Below the pieces are notes generated by a model that had not been told where the DNA came from, searched no databases, and saw only the letters and a program-made list of their open reading frames with translations. From Gambelia wislizenii (lineage: Eukaryota > Chordata > Lepidosauria > Squamata > Crotaphytidae), in the NCBI GenBank assembly GCA_030847615.1, contig JAUMIR010000002.1, positions 117,436,309-117,500,308 of the forward strand: DNA of 64,000 bases. Reading direction: 5' to 3'. Shown one piece after another: positions 53,519 through 64,000 of the stretch. A program made the position numbers and the translations under genes. Position 1 is the stretch's first letter. Every line of letters begins with the position of its first letter.

Positions 53519-53885
53519 ACCCTCCAATGTTTCACAGATGAAAACTAAGACATGTGTGGCCAAACAACATCAGAATGTGCTTAAGAAGGCAAAAGTTACT
53601 AAAGAGAGCAGACAAGCTAAGAGATGCTGCAGCTGTTTGTTTTTGCCTGAGTCAACTGGGAAGGACAAGATTCTGTTCCTGCCTCTTCGCTCCCCCTTTC
53701 CCGTTAATTGAGTGCAAACTAATCATGCACTATGAACTGAGTTTGCAGCAACTAAACTAAGCTAAAGACAAAAGGGGAACATGGAGGCAGAGAGAGAAAC
53801 TGGGACATTTTAGAAGCAGCTGAAAAGGTGTGAGGACAGAGGATTAATCAAGACTGTCCCTGCCAAATTGGGACAGCTGAAGGTT
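53519..53885. mobile_element. Unclassified DNA element, copy 1
   Basis: Begins ccctccaatgtttcacagat, ends ttgggacagctgaagg. Ends are partly inverted (ccctccaa / ctgaagg). A second copy at 54957-55316 aligns along its length. No ORF in common. Confidence 0.55.
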
Positions 53886-54387
53886 ATGTGTATGTTACCC
53901 TAAGAGGTTGGGGGTACATTAGAGTCCCACCCCAGTTGCCAAAATCTCCCTTAATATTTGGGGGAAATATTAGGTCAAACAGGAGGCCTGCGAGAGGAGG
54001 GTAACTTCAGGGATCTTATCACCAATGTATACCAGCACTAACTGTAGAGGAGGCTCCAGTTAAAGTAAGACAGTGTATTTTATTGAAATAATACAGAAAG
54101 TAAACTAATATGATATAAAAGCTGGGACATTATTTGTTCAATATTAACCCATCATGTTTTCAATAGAGAAGAAGAAGATTGCCATCCTATGGATGCAGGG
54201 TAAGGAGCAGCCATGATAATTTTCTAGGCCCTTCCCAGCTTGCACTCCTTTTCCCCCACTTCTCCCTTTATTTTTTAGATCCAGCACCAATGTGACTCTC
54301 TCAGCATCAATGGGAGTGAAAGATTGACATTAAAAATTGGAAAAAATGGAAGCAGAAATTTATTGTGGTAGGTGCAAAGCTGATATA

Positions 54388-54810
54388 CAGTTGGGCCCCT
54401 ACACCCGCAGCTTCAGCTATCCGCGGGACATGAAGTAGGGGCACATACCATAGAGTCATGCTGGGAAGTGCCTAGAGAGGCATCCTCTCTAGGCATAGAA
54501 TCATAGAATCATAGAACTGTAGAGTTGGAAGAGACCACAAGGGCCATCCAGTCCAACCCCCTGCCAAGACCTAGAAGATGTCCATGCATCTTCTAGGTCT
54601 TCCAGTACAACTCTATGGTATGTTTTTACCAGAAGTCCTTTATTTTAATAGGATTTGCTGTTACCTGTGGTTTCCGGTATCCATGGTAAGTCTGGGAACC
54701 GAACCCCTGCAGACATGGGGGTCTGACTGCACTTTCTGGGGGAACCTTGGACCCCATGAATTCATGGTAAGTCTGGGAACTGAACCCATGCAGATACAGG
54801 GATCCGACTG
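54388..54810. mobile_element. Tigger-like MITE with CR1 insert and tandem duplication
   Basis: TA then cagttgggcccctacacccg; right end gatccgactg then TA. A CR1/L3 3' fragment (minus) sits at about 54497-54565. The right end is duplicated in tandem: 54683-54765 and 54766-54843 share ggtaagtctgggaac and ctttctggg. Confidence 0.7.
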
Positions 54811-54956
54811 TACTTTCTGGGGCACCTTGGACTCCATGAATCCACAACCAATCTTGAAGAAACCCCAATACCTCCCTCACTTGTCCTTTTTAGCCATTAC
54901 TCCCATCAAAGCAACACTGGGGAAGCACACCAGCAGAAATTTCTGCCATCACATGC

Positions 54957-55316
54957 CGTCCAATATTTCACAGATGAAAACTGGGACACATGTGGCCAAG
55001 TGATATCTGAGTATGGTCAAGATGACAAAAGTTATTCATGAGGAAGAACACACAACCTAGGAGAGGACTGCAGCGGTTTGCTGACTGGGAAGGGTGAGAT
55101 TCTCCCCCTTCCTCTCCTCCCCCCCCCCATTGAGTTCATTGACGACAAACTACTTTTGCACTTTGAACTCAGTTTACCCCAACTGAAGTACTCCCCAGAC
55201 AAAAGGGAAAGTGGGAGAAACTGGGAGAAACTATGTCATGTTAAAATCAGATGAAAAAGTGGGATGACAGAGGATTAGTCATGACTGTACCTGCCAAATC
55301 AAGACAGCTGGAGAGT
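54957..55316. mobile_element. Unclassified DNA element, copy 2
   Basis: Same family and orientation as 53519-53885: cgtccaatatttcacagatg, gacagaggattagtcatgac, aatcaagacagctggagag. Confidence 0.55.
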
Positions 55317-55744
55317 ATTCCACCACAATGAGGATGCTTCCAGAACAGATCCCCTTCCCCACCTGCAGGTCAACCCCCTCACTTTCTACCCATGGAGAGG
55401 GAGGTTCATTACATCCAACAGCCCTATAGCTTGCAAAGTTCCCTTTGTTGGAATACAAACAAGGGGAGTCTTTGGGGCATATTTTGGGAGATGTAGTTCA
55501 AAAAAGGAACTTTGGCAAGCTTTGCCAACAGTCAGTCAAGATGACCAAATCAGTGTGGTGTTTTACAACTTTCCTCTGTGCTTAGGATTGCAAATTTGGA
55601 GCTGCTGAACAAATCTTCTCTCCCCCCCCCCAATTATTGGGATGAAAACAGCCATGTGTTGAATGTAGATAGGCAAAGATAGAAAGTGGTGAAGTGAATA
55701 AAATCAAGGGGGATGTATATATGTGTGTATATTTAGTAAATGTT

Positions 55745-55938
55745 GCTGTTGTTCTAGTTGTTGTGTGCCTTCAAGTCATTTCTGACTTATGGCGAACCTA
55801 TCATGCGGTTTTCTGAGGCTGAGAGTTTGTGGCTTGCCCAATGTCACCCAGTGGGTTTCCACGGCTGAGTGGGGATTCAAACCCTGGCCTCTAGAGTCGT
55901 AGTCCAATACTCAAACTACAATGCCACACTGGCAATTT
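55745..55938 (-). mobile_element. Squamate tRNA-headed SINE
   Basis: Reverse: ttgttgtgtgccttcaagtc, tcacccagtgggtttccacg, head ccaatactcaaactacaatg. Central part deleted. Confidence 0.85.
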
Positions 55939-56307
55939 TTTTTAAAAAATGCAGACTGGTCTACTTTTGAAAGGTTTCCTTGTAGTTCCTCTTACGTTCT
56001 GGACAGCATCTAAATGAAGCCCAGAAAAACTCAGAGATAAGTGTCATGCCTTTTGACACTTTAAGCTGGTGATGAGCAAGCTTTTCCATTATCTCTGTGT
56101 CCCATTTTTGAAATTAAAGGAAAACCATCTTTGTAGCAGTTCAGTCAGTGTTTAACATCCCTTCCCTCCCCCCATTCTGTTATTATATAAATAAATTAAT
56201 TTATTTCAATTACTATTTATTTTCCTAGCTAATTATATTTTTGAAAAAGTATTTTAATTATTAAAAATTATTTATAAAATTTATTGTGCCAGGGCAGGAG
56301 TGGGGTT

Positions 56308-56356
56308 GGAGATTGTGGGACAGGAACACTTTTTGTGTCCCTGTCTGATAATCTCC
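56308..56356. repeat. 49-bp palindrome, stand-alone copy
   Basis: ggagattgtgggacaggaac then ctgtctgataatctcc: nearly identical to the right-end unit of the element at 59078-59639 and to the inverse of 33058-33106. Confidence 0.8.
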
Positions 56357-57194
56357 AACAACAAAAAGTTGACTTTCATAAATCTTGTGAACCCATACTG
56401 TAGTGAAAGATTTTATTTACTTTAGTGAAGGAAACTTTGCAAACAGTTTTTAGAAAGAAAGCTGGAGGAGGGATAAAAACACTGATTTTTGAAATTGTAC
56501 AGCTCCTCTGATGTTTGGAGGAGGAATTAGCCAGTGTATTTTGTCTGATGAAGTACTCCTGTTGTCCATATGGTGGTGCTCTTCCTCCATGTTTACTAGT
56601 GAGTTTTCTTTCCGCACGCTCAATGAATATATAAAGACGACCCAAGTCCAAGTCCCTCTGTGATGTCTAAAAATGACCACAGACAAAAGGGTCTTGCAAT
56701 GAGGTTGTTTAGTCCTACATTTGCAGCCCAGATGGGGTTTTAAAAGGCTATACATGCTTGTTTTCTGAACATTTAGTGCAAGTCAAATAGAAGGTAGATT
56801 TAGTTTGTCTATCTTTAAGCAACATTCTTCTTTTTCATATGTCATCCCTAGCTATATTATTCCAAGGTTGACAAAACCACAGATAACTGACCTAGTTTGG
56901 GCTGGTTCATATGTCCATGTTTCTTACTTTATGCCCACAGCATCAACTGGAGACATTCTTGTGTGAGTGGTCCAATGATGGGCAAACACAGAAGATACAA
57001 AACATAGGATCTGTATAATGCTGGAAGTGCAGCTTGAGGGGTCTTGTGGATGGTGACAGTGAAAGACAGTTGATACGTTGATACAGAGAAGGCCTGTGCC
57101 AGATCAGTTTCTCCTAACAAAGTGGGAGGGGGATGGTATTATAGTTCAAAGCAGAAATACCCACTTTTTTCTAACGTGGAGGTTCATGGCCTCA

Positions 57195-57425
57195 TATAGT
57201 CTAAAACTAAGGGCCATCCTGTCCACTCCTCTACCAGTGCTGAAATCCACAACTAAAGCATCTTTGACCCAACCTCTATTTAAAAACCCCAAATGAAGGA
57301 TTGTCCACCAGCTTCTGAAGTAGTCTGTCCAACTGTTAAAGAGGAAGGAAGTTCTTCATGTGGTTGGAAATTCTTTTCTTGTAATTTGAATCCATGAGTC
57401 TGAGTCCTATTCTGTGGAAGCTCAT
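57195..57425 (-). mobile_element. CR1/L3-like LINE 3' end
   Basis: Reverse of the CR1/L3 3' UTR: ggccatcctgtccactcctc, gaaggaagttcttcatgtgg, ttgtaatttgaatccatgag. Confidence 0.65.
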
Positions 57426-57715
57426 CTCATGTAGGAAAATGCAAAGTAAGTAGGCAATCCAAATTCCCAGGAAATGGGTAGAAATCTTTGGTGATTACTG
57501 TCATGTTTTGTCCCTAGTCTTCAGAGTCATCCCTGTGTTTTTCTATGACTCTTCCTGGAGCCCAGCCCTTCAACACTGTGCAATGACTTGCCAGCACCTG
57601 CCACCTAAAATATCTGCCTCATTTGCCTAATGGTAGAGCCAGTCCTGTTTTGTTGGTCCATACCTTGTCTGAAGCCCAGTGGTAAAGCTACTGTTTTGCA
57701 TTATGCCTCCAATAT

Positions 57716-57716
57716 A

Positions 57717-57759
<43 letters not shown>

Positions 57760-57760
57760 C
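57716..57760. repeat. (TG)n(TA)n compound microsatellite
   Basis: About 11 TG units followed by about 11 TA units. Confidence 0.9.
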
Positions 57761-58337
57761 GAATTCCCCCTACCTTAAAGTAGCTTTGTCCCAGATAGCA
57801 GAGCTCTGCAACTCTGTGTGGTTGCTCATGAATCCATTCCCAGTTCATAAGCCCTCAACATGATTCCTTTGATTTCCAGTGTACAGGTTGATCTAGCCAA
57901 AATGGCAATGCCTGTACAAAAGAGGCAAGTATTAGTAGGCACTGGAGAATCTCAGGATATGTAGAAATACACAAAAAGTCCTAAGAAGGGACTCCCAAGT
58001 CAGCTTCTTAAGGACTGACGATGCTCTTTAGCTAATGACTGCAGGCTCATTGTTCTGGGGACCAGAGAGGGTGGGGGTGGGGTGGGAAAGTGGTAAAAAA
58101 GGGTCATGGCATGGTGTGGAATGGCGTGGCTGGACATCCTGGACAAGATGTGTTCCATACTGCAACATTTTGTTGTACATCCCAATGGTAATTTACCAAT
58201 AGATGGTATGGTATAAGATAATGTGTTGGGTGGATTGAACATACATGATAGATGGATTCAATTCTGGATGTTTGTTTCAGAATGTGTTTTCATTGGATTC
58301 CCCCTTGTACATATGTACATATGCAAGTATATCTTAG

Positions 58338-58648
58338 GAGATTGTCAGACGTGGGGGAACACACCAAAAATTGCGTTCCCAACCGCTCCAGAAGATCACT
58401 AGAAGAACAGAAATGGTAACCTTACCAGACTCCCGTGTCCTTCTGCTATTCTGGAGGTGTAGCGCTGCTGCAGACACGGCTCCATTTTCCTATTGAAAGG
58501 GACAAGCTGCTAATAGAAAGGGACTCTTTCCTCATGGCTGTGCTATGCCCCCAGGACCCTGGAGGATGTTGCTGTCTGATAATCTTGCTCCTTCCTGTTC
58601 TTCTAGTGATCTTTTGATGCAGTTTTTGCCATGTTTGATAATCTCCTC
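58338..58648. mobile_element. hAT-like non-autonomous element
   Basis: ggagattgtcagacgtgggg at left and gtttgataatctcc at right. Interior has opposed agatcactagaagaacag and ctgttcttctagtgatct, giving a nested inverted repeat. Confidence 0.6.
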
Positions 58649-59077
58649 AGTTAACAAGGTAGGTGTGTTTTGGGCCATGACTTCATTAACAGAAAATTTG
58701 GTACCAGAGGCAGAAATAACATGGAAAGAATAGGAATAATTTCCTGCACTTAAGAGCACTTAAATATGTTTCAGCATTTTTTTTTAAATTCCAAACTAAC
58801 AATATGGTTATGTGAAATGAAACAACCAGGTCAAGTAAGCGTTGCATAAAGGAACAAAAAAATGCATCCAGGCATTACTCCCTCTACCCCAGCCTCCACT
58901 TTTCTTATAATTCCCATTTTAGTGGCCAGATTTATAGATCTATGCTTCTTTAACATCCAGGAGGGCATGATTTAACATACCCCATAGCAATTTATTTTTG
59001 AAAAACCATCCAGCTAGACTGAGGATGAGGAGGAAAAGTGGGGTTGAGAGGTGTCAAAAGACTTTGTAAATAGGAGA

Positions 59078-59639
59078 TTCTTTGGAGATTATCAGATGCA
59101 GCTAGTGTGGCACCATAACAACACCAGTGGAACACAAAAGGACACCAATATCAGACAATGCCATTCTTTTGCATTCTGCTGGCATTAATATGATGTTCTG
59201 TTTAATTGATGGGCCGAGCCATCAATAGATCATCCATTCTGTTTCTGTGCTGACATTGCCAGTGTTTGAAACCTCAGTCCTGCCAGAACATTTCCAGGTG
59301 GGATTGCGAAAACAGGGTAGGCTACCCTCTTTTTAGGAACCTCCCCAGGTTACTTTTTTTTTTTTAGTGTGTTTATGTGCTTGTGTAAACTTTTTTCTTG
59401 TTATTTTTCTTTCTTCTTCTTCTTCTTTTTTATTTTCCACACTCGCATCTTCTCATGAGAACGGGTGAGATTTCAATCCAGAAAGTGAACAGAGCTCCAT
59501 TAGAGCTCTGTTCATGCCTTGGCTGCTTTTGGACACAAGAGAAGGTAAGTCTGATGGGGAGGGTTATTGTACCAAGACAGGGACGGGCCTGGAGATTGTG
59601 GGACAGGAACACTTTTTGCATTCCTGTCTGATAATCTCC
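59078..59639. mobile_element. hAT-like non-autonomous element, inverse relative of 33058
   Basis: ggagattatcagatgcagct at left, 49-bp palindrome 59591-59639 at right. The interior gaacagagctccattagagc is the inverse of that at 33186-33216. Confidence 0.65.
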
Positions 59640-59854
59640 TTTGTCAGAGACTTTGTTAACTGAGATATGCCTCATACATCTGTGCACACGTGCACCCCTC
59701 CTACTTGTTATTTGGGCTGCTCTTTATAAATTGAGCACATTACCGTGTCAGTTGTGTGTGCACACCTGTAAAAATGTAAAAAATGAACAGTGTAGAGAAC
59801 CATCTCTCTTTCACTTCATGATAACATTGTATACCAAAGGATGGAAAACTATTA

Positions 59855-60183
59855 CAGGTTGACTGTCCCTTATCTGAAATGCTTGGGACCAGAAGTGTTT
59901 TGGATTTCAGGTTTTTTCCCTGGATTTTGGAATACTTGCATATACATAATGAGACATCTTGGAGATGGGACCCAAGTCTAAACATGAAATTCATTTATGT
60001 TTCATATACCCCTTATAAGCATAGCCGGAAAGTAATTTCATGCACAATATTTTAAATAATTTTGTGCATGAACAATCGAACCATCAGAAAGCAAAGGTGT
60101 CATGATCTCAGCCACCCATGTGGACAATTTGGATGTTGGAGTATTTTGGATTTCAAATTTCCAGATAAGGGCTACTCAACCTG
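59855..60183. mobile_element. Tigger2/MER28-like MITE with TA duplication
   Basis: Left end caggttgactgtcccttatc and the inverted right end gataagggctactcaacctg match at 20 of 22 positions and are flanked by TA on both sides. The interior (ttgggaccagaagtgttttg, tgcatatacataatgagaca, gcatgaacaatcgaaccatc) follows a mammalian Tigger2-type consensus as I recall it. 329 bp, no transposase. Confidence 0.75.
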
Positions 60184-60397
60184 TAGCAGAAACAAAACAG
60201 TGACCTCTTATATGAGGACAAACTCTCTGCTCCACCCATCTCAATGGGACTATTTCAGAGGAGGCATGACCTGCCAAGCCTCGTCTTGCCTCACCTTAGC
60301 TTTGGAACTATCTCTTGGAACAGCACTTGCCCCCTGTCTTTTGGAATGAAGTCTTGGTTGTACTTTCAGCTTGCTAGTCCTGACAACTTGAACTGGA

Positions 60398-60440
60398 GCA
60401 GCAGCAGCAGCAGCAGCAGAAAAGGAGGCGGCGGCAGCAG
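60398..60440. repeat. (AGC)n / (GGC,AGC) trinucleotide runs
   Basis: Imperfect AGC repeat, not in a supported coding frame. Confidence 0.75.
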
Positions 60441-60507
60441 CAGAAGCCCACTAATTTCCAGAGGTCTGAATGACCTTGAGCTGAGGAGGCCTATTTAATA
60501 TGGTAGG

Positions 60508-60509
60508 GC

Positions 60510-60540
<31 letters not shown>

Positions 60541-60900
60541 GAACAACACATTAACTTTTAAATATGTTAGTTAAAACACATATCAGTTAAAAACTTATCA
60601 ATTTAAAAAACAAGTAAGACTAAGACATTTTAAAATCATCAGTACACAGTTTACAATTCACAATTTAAAACAATCTGGATAGGCCTGCCAGAAGAGACTG
60701 GTCTTTAATGCTATTTTAAATTCAGTGTATTCAACTGTCAAATCTCTTCCAGTGGGCCATTCCAGAGTCTAGGGGCGGCTGAAGAAAATGTCCTCTGGGT
60801 GACAGTCACCAACCTAGTCCTGGCTGGCTGGAGCAAATGTTCCCCAGAGGACCTAAGTGTACAGGGTGTATTAAATAGGAGAAGGCGATCTCATATAATA
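60508..60900 (-). mobile_element. (AAT)n and L2-like LINE 3' end
   Basis: (AAT)n at 60508-60538 is the A-rich tail. The minus strand then runs through ggcctgccagaagagactgg and gccattccagagtctagggg, complement of the L2 coding end. Confidence 0.65.
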
Positions 60901-60904
60901 TGGG

Positions 60905-61440
60905 AAATCAGGAAATACAATTTCCTGATGCTGCTGTTGCTTCTGCTGGTGGTATTGATCTTGCTTTGCCCCAAGCAGTGGCACTAGCATCCTGTTTGCA
61001 CAGTGTTTGCACAGGATACTTTGCAGCCAATGGTGTGTATTTAATCTCCACCGAAGGCTTTCAGCTGGGACACAGTGGAATGGTGGCTCTGAACAGGGCT
61101 GGGATATTCTTCTCCCTATCATTTCTTCACGCCTGCTCTCTAGGCAATAGAATATTACATCCATCCAGTTAAAAGCCCCTTCTGTAGCAAGGGAGGTCAA
61201 TTGCCAAAGACTGTCAGAATGAAAAGGTCAATATACCATCTGGGTAGTCCCCTTTGCCTAAGGAGCCCCAACCCCATTGAAAGGAGGAGACTCCAAGGTG
61301 CAGATATGGTAGAACTTGCAAACAGAATCTGTTTGGAAATGACCAGACTGGTTATGAGCCAGATTCAGCTCAAGGTGCAGGTTGTCAGCTATGAAGCTGG
61401 ACATGAGACTGAGGTGGACTTCCAGTTCCAGGCCTAATCT
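60905..61440. other. Intergenic, nothing recognised
   Basis: Frames of up to 109 codons occur on both strands with no similarity I recognise and no splice support. Confidence 0.3.
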
Positions 61441-61542
61441 GAATTTGGGGGATTGGAATGGGGAGTAGTGTGCAAGGACCAACACATGCTCAGTGTGTGT
61501 TCTGGGTTGCTTTCTTCTAAACAGTATAGTACAGTACAGTAC

Positions 61543-61806
61543 GAGAGTCAATCATGGTGTAGTGGTTTGAGTATTGGACTTAGGACTCAGAGAGATCAAG
61601 GTGTGAATCCCTGCTCATCCATGGACACCTGCTGGGTGACCATGGGCAAGTCACACTCTCTCAGCCTCAGAGGAAGGCAACGGCAAACCACCTCTGAACA
61701 AATTTTGCCAAGGAAACCCTGTGATAGGTTTGCCTTAGGGTCATCAATAAGTTGGAAATGGCTTGAAGGCACACGTGAAAAATACAGTAGTATAGTATAG
61801 TATAGT
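61543..61806 (+). mobile_element. Squamate tRNA-headed SINE with (AGTAT)n
   Basis: Head caatcatggtgtagtggttt, tail cttgaaggcacacgtgaaaa, followed by an agtat pentanucleotide run to 61806. Almost full length. Confidence 0.9.
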
Positions 61807-61819
61807 ATTCATATTATAG

Positions 61820-61960
61820 AGCAAGAGTAGGAACTGTGCAGCCTTCCTAATGTTGTTGAAAAGTAACTCCTAGTATGCCTCATCATAGGTTATGCTGGCT
61901 ACAGCCATGGGAATTGGAGTCCAATAACATCTGGAGGGTTATACAATTTCCACCCCTTGT
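61820..61960. repeat. Foldback element, family B
   Basis: ttcctaatgttgttgaaaag pairs with tccaataacatctggagggt. Confidence 0.6.
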
Positions 61961-61987
61961 TATTGTCTGTTATGTGTCAAGGTCAGT

Positions 61988-62200
61988 ACCTTAGAGACAA
62001 TTATAGTGCTATGAATCCACTTTAACTGCCATAGCAACATCCTATGGAATCATGGGATTTGCAGTTTAGGGAGGCGTACTTAGAATTCTCAGCCAGAGAG
62101 CTCTAATGCCTCACCAGACTACAAACCCTGGCTTTACATACAAGAATACACCCATGGCAGTTAACATGGAATCATAGAGTCATAATTGTGAAAGGGCTCA
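61988..62200. repeat. Foldback element, family A
   Basis: acaattatagtgctatgaat to gtcataattgtgaaagggct, inner arms ccactttaactgccatagca and acccatggcagttaacatgg. Confidence 0.75.
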
Positions 62201-62204
62201 AAGA

Positions 62205-62345
62205 GTGGAGAGCCTTTGCCTCCTTGCTCCCAGATGCTTTTGCCTGTAATTCCCATCAGCCCCATTCAGCATGGTCTCTTACCATTGCAAGAGACTGAGG
62301 TAGTTGTAGTGCAAGACATCTGGCAGGCTAAAGGTTCCCCTGTTT
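62205..62345. repeat. Foldback element, family B
   Basis: gagagcctttgcctccttgc pairs with ggcaggctaaaggttcccct; abuts the family A copy. Confidence 0.6.
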
Positions 62346-62349
62346 ATGC

Positions 62350-63295
62350 CTTAGAGGCTAATATTGCTGAATGTAAATGCTGTTGTAAATTCCTGAAAAT
62401 AGTTTCAGGGAGTTGCATTTCTCCCAAAACAAGGATGTATACCTCATTTTGGTTTTGAGATGAACTTGTTTACTAGCAAACTCAGTGGATGTGTCTGGAA
62501 TGCTGAAACTTCACCGTGAACACATTGACCTTGCTTGACAAGGTTCTACCATAATCTCCTGTTTGATGGACATCAGCGGTATTGGAGAACTCTTTAGGCT
62601 GAATGGCTTTAGAAAAGTGGACAAGAGAGGCACAGAGGATATTTTCCCTTCTTGCAAGGATTGGGAGGGAGCATGAGCAGGAACAGGCTAGAAAGAGAAT
62701 AATCAAACACCAGTAAAAGAATAGATGGGTGAACTTTAGCAGCATCATGAAGCCTTTGTATGCTCTGAGTTGACAATAGCTCTCGCCAATGCTATCATAA
62801 TAAGCAAGCCAAGGTTACTGTCTTAAAATAAATTGCCAAAGTTATTACTGCAACAACTGCAGTTAAATATAGAAGAGCCATAAAAAGTTGCAATTAAATA
62901 AAATTACCTTTAAAGAGCTATTTCAGAGCTCGTCATATGAAAATAGAATGAGAGACAGGCATGCTGTTGTTTTTAAAATGCATCTTCTCAGAGTGAAACT
63001 TCTACCAGACCCATCCATAAAAGTAAGTGACAAATACTTATCCATCCATCCATTCTTTTTCAAACAACATACTACATTTTAGGACAAATACTCTCAGGAT
63101 GGTTAACCATAGAAGGAGTTCAAATGATAAACCAAGGTTACATTTAAGCAAAGGTTATGAAATACCACAGGTTGAAACCACAAATTCAGATAGTTTAAGA
63201 TGCCATGGGAAAATGTTAAAATGGTGCTCATCTCAGCTTGATGGGTTCCAGAGGACTGACTGAAGTCTCAGGGAATTGCTGTGCTTATCTTACTA
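62350..63295. other. Intergenic, nothing recognised
   Basis: No exon, LINE or SINE consensus seen. Confidence 0.35.
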
Positions 63296-63299
63296 TTGA

Positions 63300-63535
63300 C
63301 AGCTAGTATTGTATAGTGGGTTGAGTATTGGACTAGGATTCTGGGACACCAGGGTTCAAAATCCCTGCTCATTCATGAAAGCCCACTGGGCTTCTTGGTG
63401 ACCTTGGGGAAGTCACGCTCCCTTCTTCTCAGAGAAAGGTGATGGCAAACCTCCTTTGGACTAATCTGGCCAAGAAAAGCCAATGATAAAATTGCCATAA
63501 ATCAGTGTTGACTTGAAGGCACACAACAATAACAA
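63300..63535 (+). mobile_element. Squamate tRNA-headed SINE
   Basis: Head agctagtattgtatagtggg, B-box-like caccagggttcaaaatccc, tail cttgaaggcacacaacaata. Confidence 0.9.
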
Positions 63536-64000
63536 TGGCAGAGTTGTGAATATGGGGAGTGAGGGAGGGAGAAAGAGAGGGAGAGGGAGAGAGAGAATGT
63601 GGGTTTCATGCAACACCTTTTTAGCAGATACTGTCACAACACATAGACTGGAATCATATTAATAACATGGACATGCAAAATATCACATTATGACTGTCTT
63701 TGCCTTTTTCTGGTTGTTCTGGACCAAGGTATCCATCACCTACATCTGCAGTGAGCCCTGGAATGTGCAACTTATTTCCCTCACACCCAGCATCACCCCC
63801 CCCCCAGGCATTTAGTGCTTGTAAGAGGATGCGGGATAGCCAGGCAATGGGTAGCCAGCTGCATGAATAGATGTGGAGGTCACTTATGCCTGTGGGGAAA
63901 GAGGGAACAAGAGAGCTACATCTGAAAGAGCTTTATGCTCCACCAGTACAGTACAGTATCATGGCCAACAATGACTGCAAGGCCTCAGTCTCTCTCTGTG

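Noticed and set aside
60871..61200. 109-codon minus-strand open frame
   Set aside because: Starts in intergenic sequence and runs into an L2-like 3' end; no motif or splice support.
51520..64000. CACNA2D2 first exon
   Set aside because: No GC-rich first exon or signal-peptide-like frame was found; the gene may start beyond 64 kb.

Overview
The window is nuclear DNA from a vertebrate, almost certainly a squamate reptile (a lizard). It is repeat-rich and intron-rich. It carries the typical squamate retroposon mix: tRNA-headed SINEs with a Bov-B-like tail, RTE/BovB, L2-like and CR1/L3-like LINE fragments, a 5S-rRNA-derived SINE, and many hAT-like and Tigger-like non-autonomous DNA elements. No bacterial features were seen. 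Repeat family names are from recall of consensus sequences, not from a search.

Two protein-coding genes can be assembled from exons. (1) The orthologue of human C3orf18, a small single-pass membrane protein, lies on + in four coding exons (7460-15326, 153 codons). All exons have GT/AG borders and join in frame. (2) On the minus strand an HMGA-type AT-hook gene runs from about 50656 to 38267. It has four coding exons encoding three AT-hooks and a short acidic tail, about 109 residues. Its exon breaks fall where those of HMGA2 do, but the sequence between the hooks is unlike HMGA1 or HMGA2. In human neither HMGA gene is near C3orf18, so this looks like a third HMGA locus and is the most interesting item here. 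The two genes converge, with about 23 kb of repeat-rich DNA between their coding ends.

Layout: 1-7.3 kb is upstream flank or 5' intron of C3orf18, filled with repeats. 7.3-15.3 kb is C3orf18, with hAT, L2, BovB, CR1/L3, L1-like and SINE insertions in its introns. 15.3-20.2 kb is its 3' flank. 20.2-30.8 kb holds a MER2-like Tigger MITE, a 2-kb degenerate CR1/L3 LINE, two related LTR-like sequences, a 5S SINE, the 3' part of another LINE and L2 pieces. 31-37.4 kb holds SINEs, an AT/AC microsatellite, a hAT-like element and a CR1 copy with readable ORF1. 38.2-50.7 kb is the HMGA-like gene; its third intron is a dense cluster of foldback elements. 51-64 kb is intergenic, with several large hairpins, Tigger-like elements and SINEs. 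HEMK1 and CACNA2D2, which flank C3orf18 in human, were not recognised.
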